A stretch of 64,000 nt of DNA from Kiritimatiellota bacterium (GTDB taxonomy: Bacteria; Verrucomicrobiota; Lentisphaeria; Oligosphaerales; JAADHN01), in NCBI GenBank assembly GCA_013151865.1, contig JAADHN010000066.1:19778-83777 (forward strand), in the 5' to 3' direction. The position numbers were made by a program, and so were the translations under genes. The notes beneath the pieces were generated by a model. The model worked only from the letters and a program-made list of their open reading frames with translations. It was not told the DNA's origin and made no database searches. Positions 18,857 to 27,617 of this stretch are shown here, one piece after another (position 1 is the first letter of the stretch; each line of letters opens with the position of its first letter).

Positions 18857-19981
18857 ATGTCCAATAAAACAAGAATCGGAGTCGTCGGGTTCGCCCACAT
18901 GCACGTCAACCACGTGGCCGAAATGTTCGCCCGCCATCCGAACACCGAGTGGGCGGGGTGTGCCGACACTGTGCCGCTGGTGCCCGAGAAGTCCACGGTG
19001 CGCTACACGCGGGCGTGGAACAAGCAACACGTGATGAGCGAGTTCGGCATCGCGCCCGAGTTCGATTCCGTCGAGGCGTTGCTGGCCGAAGGCAAACCGG
19101 ATGTGGTCATCGTGTGCAGCGAAAACGTATTCCATCCGGACATCGTCGAGACATGTGCCGCGGCCGGGACTCACGTCTGCGTCGAAAAACCCATGGCCAT
19201 GAATCTCGCCCATGGATTGCGTATGATACGGGCCGCGGAAGCCGCCGGGACGACTTTGGCGGTGAACTGGCCGATCGCGTGGTCCCCGCAAATGCACGAA
19301 CTCAAACGCCTGATCGACGCGAGCGCCATCGGACGCATCCTGCAGGTGAAGTACCGGGCGGGGCACACCGGACCGCTGGGACCCGGGGCGGCGCACACGG
19401 GCGGCGGGGGCAAAGTCGAGGGAAGACTGACGGACCCGGAGCGCGCCGCGTCCTGGTGGCATCGGACCGAGGCCGGCGGCGGGGCCCTCATCGATTTCTG
19501 CTGCTACGGGGCCATGCTGAGTCGCTGGCTGGTCGGCGAACAGGCCCAAGCGGCCGTGGCACTCAAAGCGAACCTCGACAGTCATTGGGGAGAAGCGGAC
19601 GACAACGCGGTTATGATCGTGCGGTTTCCCGGCGCCATCGGACTTTACGAAGGCACTTGGACAACCCGGCATCACGGCGTGCCGACCGGTCCGATTATAT
19701 ACGGCACAGAAGGCACGCTCGTGGCGGACCGGCAGGACGGCAAGCCCGTGGTCCGGCTGGAACGGGGCCGTGGCGCGGAAATCGTCGAGCCGCCCCCGCT
19801 TCCCCAGGGTCGAACCGATATCGCCGAGGAGGTCCTGCATCGTCTCGCGACTGGAGAACCTCTGAATCCCCTGGTGGACATCCCTCTGAATCTCGATGCA
19901 CTTGCCATTCTCGATGCCGGGGTCCGGTCCGCCGCCACCGGACGACTCGAAATGGTAAACAACCGGAACTGGCCGTCATGA
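18857..19981 (+). CDS. Gfo/Idh/MocA family oxidoreductase
   Basis: A 374-residue protein. The Rossmann fold begins IGVVGFAHMHVNH, so the usual GxGxxG is modified to GFAHMH; the nucleotide-domain lysine motif CVEKPMAMN is intact. The C-terminal domain holds SWWHRTEAGGGALIDFCCYGA, typical of the family's substrate-binding helix. AAGGAGG lies upstream of the ATG. The stop TGA overlaps the ATG of the next barrel gene by 4 bases, which indicates translational coupling. Together with two TIM-barrel isomerases and an SDR it forms an inositol/sugar-oxidation style gene set; the substrate is unknown. Confidence 0.9.
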   Translation: MSNKTRIGVVGFAHMHVNHVAEMFARHPNTEWAGCADTVPLVPEKSTVRYTRAWNKQHVMSEFGIAPEFDSVEALLAEGKPDVVIVCSENVFHPDIVETCAAAGTHVCVEKPMAMNLAHGLRMIRAAEAAGTTLAVNWPIAWSPQMHELKRLIDASAIGRILQVKYRAGHTGPLGPGAAHTGGGGKVEGRLTDPERAASWWHRTEAGGGALIDFCCYGAMLSRWLVGEQAQAAVALKANLDSHWGEADDNAVMIVRFPGAIGLYEGTWTTRHHGVPTGPIIYGTEGTLVADRQDGKPVVRLERGRGAEIVEPPPLPQGRTDIAEEVLHRLATGEPLNPLVDIPLNLDALAILDAGVRSAATGRLEMVNNRNWPS

Positions 19982-20823
19982 CGTTTGCCTGCAGTACCTG
20001 GAATTTTACCGAGGAAATCGAGAACGGGACGCAGGACCTGCCAAGCGTGGTCGCAGAAATCGCCGGGCTCGGATTCGACGCGGTCGAGGTCATGGGCTAT
20101 CATCTCCCATCCGTGGACCGTTCTGCTCTTCGCGAACTCCGCAACCACGCCGAGGCCCACGGGGTGAGTATCTGTGCCGTGGATGCGCGCAACCTGCGGC
20201 TCGGCGCCCCCTGGCCGGAGTACCGCACCGAGATCGCCACGATGGAACTCTGGGCCCTGTGCGCCGCGGAACTGGCTTGTCCGGTCGTCGCCGTTTTCCT
20301 GGGCGGATTCGATGCGCCGGAGCAACGTCCGGCCCAACTGGCGCGTGACCATGCCGCGCTGAAAGAATGTGCGGAGTTCGCAGAACGGAGGGGTGTCCGC
20401 ATCGGCGTCGAGAACCACCGGATCTACCTGACGAAGAACGCAAACCTGGACCCGCCCGGCCAGGAAATCGAGGATATCTTGACGCTTTTGGCCCACCCGG
20501 ACTTGGCCGGGATCGGCACAGTGCCGGACACGGACAACGTCTTCCCCCGGCAATACCCGAACCTGACGCCGGCGGAACGCCGCTTCACCCTCGATGCGTT
20601 CGCGCGACTGCTGCCGCGAGCGGTTCACGTCCATGTCAAGGTCAAGGGAATTCCGGGCTGTGAGCCGGAAGCGCAATTCCCGGCCGAAGCTGTCGCCGGC
20701 CGCCTGCGCGACGCCGGCTACGACGGAGCGGTGAGCCTGGAACTCATGAAACCGGCGCTCGGCCCGAAGAGGGACGTATTGGCGGCGAACCTCGAGGTTT
20801 TGCGGACCGCCTGCAACCGGTGA
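19978..20823 (+). CDS. Xylose-isomerase-like TIM-barrel protein (sugar phosphate isomerase/epimerase)
   Basis: A 281-residue barrel of the same superfamily as the product of 16869-17855 but clearly divergent. Metal-ligand candidates: IGVENHRI (Glu), TVPDTDNV (Asp), VHVHVKVKG (His) and VSLELMKP (Glu), in the usual order. The ATG at 19978 overlaps the preceding stop. Probable isomerase or epimerase acting on the keto product of the adjacent dehydrogenase. The next gene begins 39 bases downstream. Confidence 0.87.
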   Translation: MTFACSTWNFTEEIENGTQDLPSVVAEIAGLGFDAVEVMGYHLPSVDRSALRELRNHAEAHGVSICAVDARNLRLGAPWPEYRTEIATMELWALCAAELACPVVAVFLGGFDAPEQRPAQLARDHAALKECAEFAERRGVRIGVENHRIYLTKNANLDPPGQEIEDILTLLAHPDLAGIGTVPDTDNVFPRQYPNLTPAERRFTLDAFARLLPRAVHVHVKVKGIPGCEPEAQFPAEAVAGRLRDAGYDGAVSLELMKPALGPKRDVLAANLEVLRTACNR

Positions 20824-20862
20824 CCCGGCAGCGAAACGAGGCAGAGAGGCGCCGAACGCACC

Positions 20863-22962
20863 ATGTTCAAGTCCCGGAACAACATTTCACGACATGGCCT
20901 GTGCGGGGCGGCATGGGCGACCACAGTATGGATTGGAACGATGGCGGCCTATTCGGCGGACAGAGACCGGGGGCAAGCCGGCCGGCCTTCGGACCGGTAC
21001 GGTCGAGAACTCGCCGAAGTGGCCAGACTGGGGCTGAAAGGCTGCATGGACGCCGCGGTCGCCGGCAATGTCTTGTTTGTAATCGGCGGCGGGAAATTGA
21101 CCGTATGGGACATCAGCCGGCCGGCTTCCCCGGTACGTCTCGGTTCGCTGGGCAACCTGGGAAATACGCGCCAAATCGAGGTCAAGGACCGTGTGGCATA
21201 CATCACCGCCCGATCCGACGGCCTGTTTCTGGTCGACGTCGGCGTGCCGCAGACTCCGAAGCTGCTCTCACACTTTGACACGATCGAAATGGCCACCGGC
21301 ATCTGGATCACCGGCAAGATCGCGCTCGTGGCGCAGCGCACCTACGGGGTGCAACTCGTGGACGTGAGCAATCCGAAAAAACCCCTCCACCTCGGTACGG
21401 TGCGCACCGGGGAGGCGCAGTCGGTCGTAGCCCGGAACGGCATCGCGTATGTCGGAGTCTGGGCCGCCCGCAAATTGGTCGTTTGCGACATTCGCGATCC
21501 GCGCCGGCCGCAGGTGCTCTCCAAAACGTCGTTGGACGGGTATGGCGACGGAGTGTGGGTGCAGGGAAAGTACTGTTTTGTCAGTACGGGGCATCATGCG
21601 GCAGGAATGAAAAAACGGAACGAATCCGACCCTTGTTTCGGCGGCGGACACGGATTGGAGATCTTCGACGTGAGCGATCCGTCGAAGCCCGCACGCGTTT
21701 CGCGGATCAAGACGCCGCGTTTCTACCGCATAGGCATGGATATGTGGGACGTGGCGGTCAGCGGCCGTTACGCCTACCTGGGGGACACCTACAACGGGTT
21801 CTTCATTCTGGATGTCGGGGACCCGGCGAGGCCGCGCTTCGCGGCACATAAGCAATTGCCTTTTGTCAAGAGCCGAAACGCCCACAGTCCGGTCGGCGGT
21901 TTTGCGGTGACCGACGGCTACGTCTACGTGGCCGGAGCCTGGTCGGACCTCCACGTGTTGGCCGCGCCCGGTCTGGCCCGGCCTGTGGAAATCGCGGACC
22001 CCGACCCACCGGGCATTCGGCCGCCGCAGCCCGATGCACCGACCGGGTTCCGAGTTTATCGCCCGAAAGGGCAGGTTTGGGCCGTGACGTTCGCAGGAGA
22101 CACTGCCCTTGTCGCCGCCGGCAGCGCCGGTGTCCACACCGTGCAGCTCTGGCCGAAGATCACGAGACTGCACGTCTTTCCGACGGACGGTTTTGCCTGT
22201 GACGTCAAAGTGTACGGCAGTCGGGCGTACGTCGCCGAGGGGAAGGGCGGGCTGTCGATCTGCCGGCTTGGTCCGGGCGGCGTCCTCGAGCGTATCGGGC
22301 GATACCGTTCGCGCGGCAGGTCCATCCGACAGGTGGTGGTTCCCGCTCCGGGTCGATACGCACTCGTTCAGGCGGGCGGCTCCTGGTTCGAAATCGTCGA
22401 CGTTTCGGACCCACGCCGCCCGGTCCGGGTCCTGCGGGATTCCCAGCCCGGCTTGCTCTACGGGTACCAGATCATGGAGGGCTTGTACGAAAATCGCTAC
22501 GCCTGCTGCTTTTGGCATGTGAGCGGGTTCCACTGGTACGATCTCCGCGGGGAAAACGGCCCGATGCGATCCGGGGACAACTACCCTGAACGCGTCGGAG
22601 CGGCCAATGGGCTGGCGCTCTTGGAAAATGGGACGGAAGCGCTCTGCACACTGAACGACGGGCGATACTTCCTGTTGAAGCGGACGGAGAAGCGCCCGCT
22701 GGCGGAGCTGCCGAAGTTCGGTACGGGCCAGGCTGGACTGTCGGGAGGCAAGCCCAGCATATTCGGAAACACCCTCTACGTGTCCAACCGGCCCCGGGGA
22801 ACGGTAACCGTTATGGACATCTCCGACATCACAAAACCGAAACTGCTGGCGAAATACCGACTCGACGGCAATCCGGGGCTCGCTGTCGAGCACAACGGCG
22901 TGGCGGTGATTCCCGCCGGGTACCAGGGGCTGCTCGTTCAAGCTGAGACGCAAACACCATGA
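20863..22962 (+). CDS. Secreted LVIVD-repeat beta-propeller protein
   Basis: A 699-residue protein with a short basic N-terminus and hydrophobic segment (CGAAWATTVWIGTMAAYSA) that fits a signal peptide. The body consists of repeated units ending in variants of V.DVS.P..P, for example VQLVDVSNPKKP, LEIFDVSDPSKP, FFILDVGDPARP, FEIVDVSDPRRP and VTVMDISDITKP. These LVIVD repeats form beta-propellers that are usually extracytoplasmic and of unknown ligand. Its stop overlaps the start of the glycyl radical enzyme by 4 bases, an odd pairing of an exported propeller with a cytoplasmic anaerobic enzyme. Confidence 0.85.
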   Translation: MFKSRNNISRHGLCGAAWATTVWIGTMAAYSADRDRGQAGRPSDRYGRELAEVARLGLKGCMDAAVAGNVLFVIGGGKLTVWDISRPASPVRLGSLGNLGNTRQIEVKDRVAYITARSDGLFLVDVGVPQTPKLLSHFDTIEMATGIWITGKIALVAQRTYGVQLVDVSNPKKPLHLGTVRTGEAQSVVARNGIAYVGVWAARKLVVCDIRDPRRPQVLSKTSLDGYGDGVWVQGKYCFVSTGHHAAGMKKRNESDPCFGGGHGLEIFDVSDPSKPARVSRIKTPRFYRIGMDMWDVAVSGRYAYLGDTYNGFFILDVGDPARPRFAAHKQLPFVKSRNAHSPVGGFAVTDGYVYVAGAWSDLHVLAAPGLARPVEIADPDPPGIRPPQPDAPTGFRVYRPKGQVWAVTFAGDTALVAAGSAGVHTVQLWPKITRLHVFPTDGFACDVKVYGSRAYVAEGKGGLSICRLGPGGVLERIGRYRSRGRSIRQVVVPAPGRYALVQAGGSWFEIVDVSDPRRPVRVLRDSQPGLLYGYQIMEGLYENRYACCFWHVSGFHWYDLRGENGPMRSGDNYPERVGAANGLALLENGTEALCTLNDGRYFLLKRTEKRPLAELPKFGTGQAGLSGGKPSIFGNTLYVSNRPRGTVTVMDISDITKPKLLAKYRLDGNPGLAVEHNGVAVIPAGYQGLLVQAETQTP

Positions 22963-25238
22963 ACAGGCCATCCGAAACCGTCAGCCCGGAAATCGCTTCG
23001 GGGCTGGATTTCACTGATCTCGACGTGCGTTTGGCCGAGCTGCGCCGAATCAAGGACCGATATACAGCCATCAAGCGCCGGGCCGGGCCGCGGGACAACG
23101 ATGACTGGGGCAACATTCCCCTCGAAAGCTCCTTCCGGTTTGAACCCGAGAGCGACCGACCCGACGGCCTGATTATCGGACCCCGGCTGTGCGGACTGAA
23201 CTTCCGGCGCTTCCTGGAACAGACCCCGTTGTACGTCAACCCGGTATCGTCGCTGCTCGGCGGGTACTTCACGGTCTTCGGCGGGACCGTGACGCGCTGG
23301 GATGAGGATGCAGCCCCGTACGATCGCCTGAAACCGTATCACGAGCAGTACAACATCATCCACGGCATTCAGGCCGCGCACCATTTCGGGATCGACCTCG
23401 GGATCGGTTTGGAGCTGGGATTCGGCGGCCTGCTCGAGAAAGTGCGACGCTGCCGGTCCACGCACTCGGCCCCGGATATCGAGTTCTACGAGGGGCTCGA
23501 ACACGCCGTTCTCGGCATCCAACAGTGGATTCGCCGGCACACGGCCGCGGCCCGCGCCCGGCACGAACGCGAACGCGACCCGTTCCTCCTGCGGAACCTC
23601 GAAGAACTGGTCGCCTTGAACGAACGCTTGGTCCAGGCCCCGCCGCGAACGTTTCGGGAAGCCTGCCAATGGACCGCTTGGTACCAAATGGCGGCACGCA
23701 TCTACAACGGCAGCGGCGCCGTCGGTCGGATCGACCGGCATTTCCTGCCGTTCTTTCGACAAGACATGGCCGCAGGACGTCTCACGGAGGCGGATGCCAT
23801 CCTCCACTTGGCTTGCCTGAACCTGACAGACCCCCAGTATTACCACGTGTCCGGAATCGACGAACAGGGCGGGGACGCCACCAACGAACTCTCGTTTCTG
23901 CTGCTCGAGGCGGTCCGTCGCCTGCACGTCCCGGCCAACGTATCGGTCGGCGTGCACCCGGGCATCGACCGCGGGCTGCTGCGCAAGGGGGTGACCATGC
24001 TTTTCCGTGAGAAACTGGGTATCCCCCGTTTCTTCGGCATCGAGAACATCGCCCGGGGATACGCCCGAAACAATGTGCCGCTCGAAGTGGCGCGAACCCG
24101 CGCCCAGGTAGGGTGCCATTGGACCTGCCTGCCCGGCCGCGAGTATTCATTGAGCGACGTGATCAAGATCAACTTCGCCAAAGTCTTTCTGGCAGCGTTC
24201 GATGACATGATGGCCGACAGTGGGACACGCGCCGTCGCGCGTCTCTGGACACTGTTCGTCGGGCACCTCGACAAGGCCGTGGCCGTGGCCGCGGACGGCA
24301 TCGATCTGCACATGGAATTCGAGCATCGGTTCGCCCCCGAACTGGTGCTCGATCTGCTCTGTCACGGTCCCGTGGAAAAAGGCGTGGACGCCTCGCACGG
24401 CGCGCTCGAGTACAACACCATCTGCGTGGACGGCGCAGCCCTGGCCACGACCGCCGATTCCTTCGCCGCACTCGAACAACGGATCGAACGCGAGGGACGC
24501 CTGGACTGGGACCGGGTGGCGGACGCCCTGGCACGGGATTTCGAAAACACTCCGGAAGTGCAGGCGTTGTTGAGCAGCGTGCCGGCTTACGGCCGGGGCG
24601 GCACGCGGGGCGATTTCTGGGCCGAGCGGATCAGTCGGACTTTCACCCACTTGGTTACACGCAAGCCGACCCCGGACGGCTGGCCCATGGTCCCGGGCCT
24701 GTTCTCGTGGGCCAGCACCATTCCCATGGGCCGCGTGACCGGGGCAACGCCGAACGGACGCAATGCCGCGACGCCCATTTCCTTCGGGGCGAACCCCGAC
24801 AACGGCGTCCGCAAGGGCGGGCCGGTAACACCCACCAGCCTCTCGACCGCCGTAGCCGCCGTGCAACCGGGTTTCGGGAACGCGGCCCCCATGCAGCTCG
24901 ACCTGGATCCGGGACTGGTCCAAGACGAACGCGGCATCCACGCCGTCGAGGCCCTGATCCGCGGACATTTCGATCAGGGCGGCACCTTGATCAACGCCAA
25001 TGTACTCAGCAAGCGCATGATCCGGGATGCGTACCGGCATCCGGAGAAATACCCGGACCTGGTGGTGCGCGTAACCGGGTTCAGCGCCTACTTCGCCAGT
25101 CTGTCTCCGGAATTCCGGAAACTGGTGTGCGACCGAATCGTCGGCGGCGCTGCCGACGACGAGGGCGATGCCTCCCGCGTCCGTGCAGACTCCAGTGGCG
25201 CCGCAGTGCAGCAGCAGCCCCCCCAGCCTGAGGCGTAG
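22959..25238 (+). CDS. Glycyl radical enzyme (pyruvate formate-lyase-like), unassigned subfamily
   Basis: A 759-residue cytoplasmic enzyme. The C-terminal glycyl radical motif VRVTGFSAYFASLS has the radical site at G707. The active-site loop reads VGCHWTCLPGREYS, giving candidate thiyl Cys386 and a second Cys390; this differs from the GCVEP of diol and choline-lyase types and from the adjacent Cys-Cys of PFL. The C-terminal motif is close to the choline TMA-lyase form. A 28-residue polar tail rich in A and Q follows the usual end. It closes a coupled run (Gfo/Idh/MocA, TIM barrel, LVIVD). No activase is adjacent; the only candidate is the PflX-like protein 13 kb away. Oxygen-sensitive radical chemistry on a C-C, C-O or C-N bond is expected. 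Confidence 0.88.
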   Translation: MNRPSETVSPEIASGLDFTDLDVRLAELRRIKDRYTAIKRRAGPRDNDDWGNIPLESSFRFEPESDRPDGLIIGPRLCGLNFRRFLEQTPLYVNPVSSLLGGYFTVFGGTVTRWDEDAAPYDRLKPYHEQYNIIHGIQAAHHFGIDLGIGLELGFGGLLEKVRRCRSTHSAPDIEFYEGLEHAVLGIQQWIRRHTAAARARHERERDPFLLRNLEELVALNERLVQAPPRTFREACQWTAWYQMAARIYNGSGAVGRIDRHFLPFFRQDMAAGRLTEADAILHLACLNLTDPQYYHVSGIDEQGGDATNELSFLLLEAVRRLHVPANVSVGVHPGIDRGLLRKGVTMLFREKLGIPRFFGIENIARGYARNNVPLEVARTRAQVGCHWTCLPGREYSLSDVIKINFAKVFLAAFDDMMADSGTRAVARLWTLFVGHLDKAVAVAADGIDLHMEFEHRFAPELVLDLLCHGPVEKGVDASHGALEYNTICVDGAALATTADSFAALEQRIEREGRLDWDRVADALARDFENTPEVQALLSSVPAYGRGGTRGDFWAERISRTFTHLVTRKPTPDGWPMVPGLFSWASTIPMGRVTGATPNGRNAATPISFGANPDNGVRKGGPVTPTSLSTAVAAVQPGFGNAAPMQLDLDPGLVQDERGIHAVEALIRGHFDQGGTLINANVLSKRMIRDAYRHPEKYPDLVVRVTGFSAYFASLSPEFRKLVCDRIVGGAADDEGDASRVRADSSGAAVQQQPPQPEA

Positions 25239-25382
25239 GCACTTCGCGAACCGTCCTCGCGAGAGACGGTCCCCCGGGGGCCCTCGACTCGACGGCGGCC
25301 GTGTGCTGCGCCGGAGGAACAGGGACGCACTCAGTCACGCTACGTGAGCCCGACAGGACCCTCACCCAATTGGGAACGAGGC

Positions 25383-27482
25383 ATGCCCCAGAGCCCCCCA
25401 GGACACACGGCATTGGTTGCGATGGTGGCTGTCGCCGTTGCCGTTCAGACCGATGCGGACGCAGTTGACCCGCCGCCGCCATCCGCCGCGGCGAGTTCGG
25501 CGCAGGTCGTGAACCTGCTGGAGTCCCCGCAAAACTGGGCACAATCCCAACACCCTCCGCCGCCACGAGTCCACTTCGAGCCGGGTGGGACCATCCGCCT
25601 GGAAGGCGCGCAAACGCCCGAAACGCCGGTGCGAATCCGGTATGCACGCGAACTGCCGTTTCTTGCCGGGAGCATTCTCACATTCGCCGTCACGATCTCG
25701 AAGGCCGGACCGAACAGCGAAATCGGGTTGCAGCTCGATGGAATCAGAGATGCCGAAAACCGGACTGTCGCCGTCCGTTTCTTTCCCCGGATACCGGCGG
25801 TCCAAGTCGGCAACCGTCGTCGTGTCTTTGCGTATGTGGCCGAAGACGCCGGACTGGACCGACAATTCGATGTCGCATTCGACAACAACGCCTTGACCGT
25901 AATCTGGTCCGGCGAAAAACTGCTGGACCTGCCGGTCCGGTGCCCGTCCGGGCACATCCGACCGTCGTTGTTTGCGCGCGGGGCGAACGTGCGCGTCAAC
26001 CGGCTCGGGTTGGCGCTGACGTCCGGCGCCGTTGCTCCCGGCGCGGGCTCGGTATGTCGGATCGACGCCGGGCTCCGAACCATGCGACGCCTGCCCGATC
26101 CATGGCCGTTCTATTTCGGTGTCCATTACAGCCGTGCCGCCCCAGACCATCCGCCGGCGGCCTGGAAAACGGTGCGCGGTTACGGCGGCCCGCACGTTGC
26201 GCTTCCCCCGAAGGAGAACCGATCCGTTCCGGCCCGCCCCGGTCCGTTCACCGGCCGGAATGTGTACTTCTCATTGGCGGACTTTCGGCGTTACAGCCGC
26301 TGGGGAAACGGCCCGTCGATGTCGGTGCTTGTTCCCGAACTGATCCACTGCCGTCTCACCGGCATCTGTCCCCTGCCCGCCGTCCGTCTTTCGGGGACTG
26401 CACGTGCGCCCCAGAGTCTGGATAAAGACGTGCTTTACTGGGCGCTCAGAGACGTTCACGAGAAGTTCCCGCCGGCGCGCCGATGGCTCCGCTGGCAATG
26501 GGGCAACGAGGTCAATGGGATCGGCGGCTTCGACCCCTTCCACTGGAAAGCCCGCCTGGCGCGCACCGGCGGCTCGCCCTGGCCGTATTTTAATCGGAAA
26601 GAAACCGCGGACGCCTATGCGGAACAGGTGTTGGCGCCTGCCATCGAGGTCGTGCGCCGGGTGGCGCAGGACGTGTACGGAGAGCCCACCGCCGTCCCGG
26701 TGGTCGCCGGCAGCGTCGCGAACAGCTACAATCCAGCCTCCCGCGCCTGGCTGCGCCGGGTATTGTTCCACCGCATCCGCGGGGATGCCGCGCCTTCGCT
26801 GGCGGGCGAGCCGATTTGGAAATACGTCGATGTGATAACGGTCCATTACCCCTTTGCCCGGGACGCCGGTGCGGATGTCATGCAGGAACTGTGGCGTGAG
26901 TACGTCGATTCCGGCAAAGTCCGGGCGGTGTGGATCACGGAAGAACACGGACGCCGCGGGCGCGGCCCGGTCACCGTCGTCCGCCGGGGAATGGCCTTCA
27001 TCGATTGGGTGGCGCGCCATGCGCTCTCGGCACAGCAGGTGCGGCTGTGCTGGTGGGGAATCGACCGGGAAAAAGTTGGAGGCCGGGCACGGGATGCCGT
27101 GCAACGAATCGGGGAGTTTCTCGGAGACCGCCCCCTGTTCGAGCGCAGCCGGGATGTTCCCGGCGGTCGCCTCTACGTACTGGCCGCGACAGCGGGGGAC
27201 GGACGCGTGCAGCGACTGCTGGCGGCGCTGACGCATACGAAAAAGGCCGGCGCCCCGCCACAGCGCCTGGACTTGGCCATGTCCGCGGAAGAATTGGCCG
27301 GACGCGCAGTCTCCGTCACACAATTCGTATATTCCGAAACCCACCCGCCGCGGAAGAATGCCGGCCCCCAATTCCGGCTTGAGAACGGCGTTCTACACCT
27401 GGAACTGGCGCCCTCACCCCTCCAAGGGGCCGTTCTCATCCTTGCGGAATTCGGGGCCGCGTCCGCATCTTCGAACCGGTGA
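25383..27482 (+). CDS. Secreted glycoside-hydrolase-like TIM barrel (clan GH-A type)
   Basis: A 699-residue protein. The start at 25383 is chosen over a GTG at 25344 because a GGGAACGAGG sequence precedes it and a hydrophobic export signal (ALVAMVAVAVAVQ) follows. Residues about 30-220 look like a beta-sandwich; about 240-590 look like a barrel with WQWGNEVNG (candidate acid/base E376) and VWITEEHG (candidate nucleophile E520 or E521), in the order and spacing of clan GH-A retaining enzymes. I cannot assign a CAZy family. It follows the glycyl radical enzyme on the same strand by 145 bases. Confidence 0.75.
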   Translation: MPQSPPGHTALVAMVAVAVAVQTDADAVDPPPPSAAASSAQVVNLLESPQNWAQSQHPPPPRVHFEPGGTIRLEGAQTPETPVRIRYARELPFLAGSILTFAVTISKAGPNSEIGLQLDGIRDAENRTVAVRFFPRIPAVQVGNRRRVFAYVAEDAGLDRQFDVAFDNNALTVIWSGEKLLDLPVRCPSGHIRPSLFARGANVRVNRLGLALTSGAVAPGAGSVCRIDAGLRTMRRLPDPWPFYFGVHYSRAAPDHPPAAWKTVRGYGGPHVALPPKENRSVPARPGPFTGRNVYFSLADFRRYSRWGNGPSMSVLVPELIHCRLTGICPLPAVRLSGTARAPQSLDKDVLYWALRDVHEKFPPARRWLRWQWGNEVNGIGGFDPFHWKARLARTGGSPWPYFNRKETADAYAEQVLAPAIEVVRRVAQDVYGEPTAVPVVAGSVANSYNPASRAWLRRVLFHRIRGDAAPSLAGEPIWKYVDVITVHYPFARDAGADVMQELWREYVDSGKVRAVWITEEHGRRGRGPVTVVRRGMAFIDWVARHALSAQQVRLCWWGIDREKVGGRARDAVQRIGEFLGDRPLFERSRDVPGGRLYVLAATAGDGRVQRLLAALTHTKKAGAPPQRLDLAMSAEELAGRAVSVTQFVYSETHPPRKNAGPQFRLENGVLHLELAPSPLQGAVLILAEFGAASASSNR

Positions 27483-27617
27483 GCGTCAGTGACGCCCGGC
27501 CGCGCGACAACTCCGGACGGACGTCATAATACGCACTCGCCCGAAAACGCACCGCAACAACGGGTACTCCTCCCCGGAGTGCGCAGGGCCTCGACATACA
27601 CAGTCGCCCCGGTCCCC

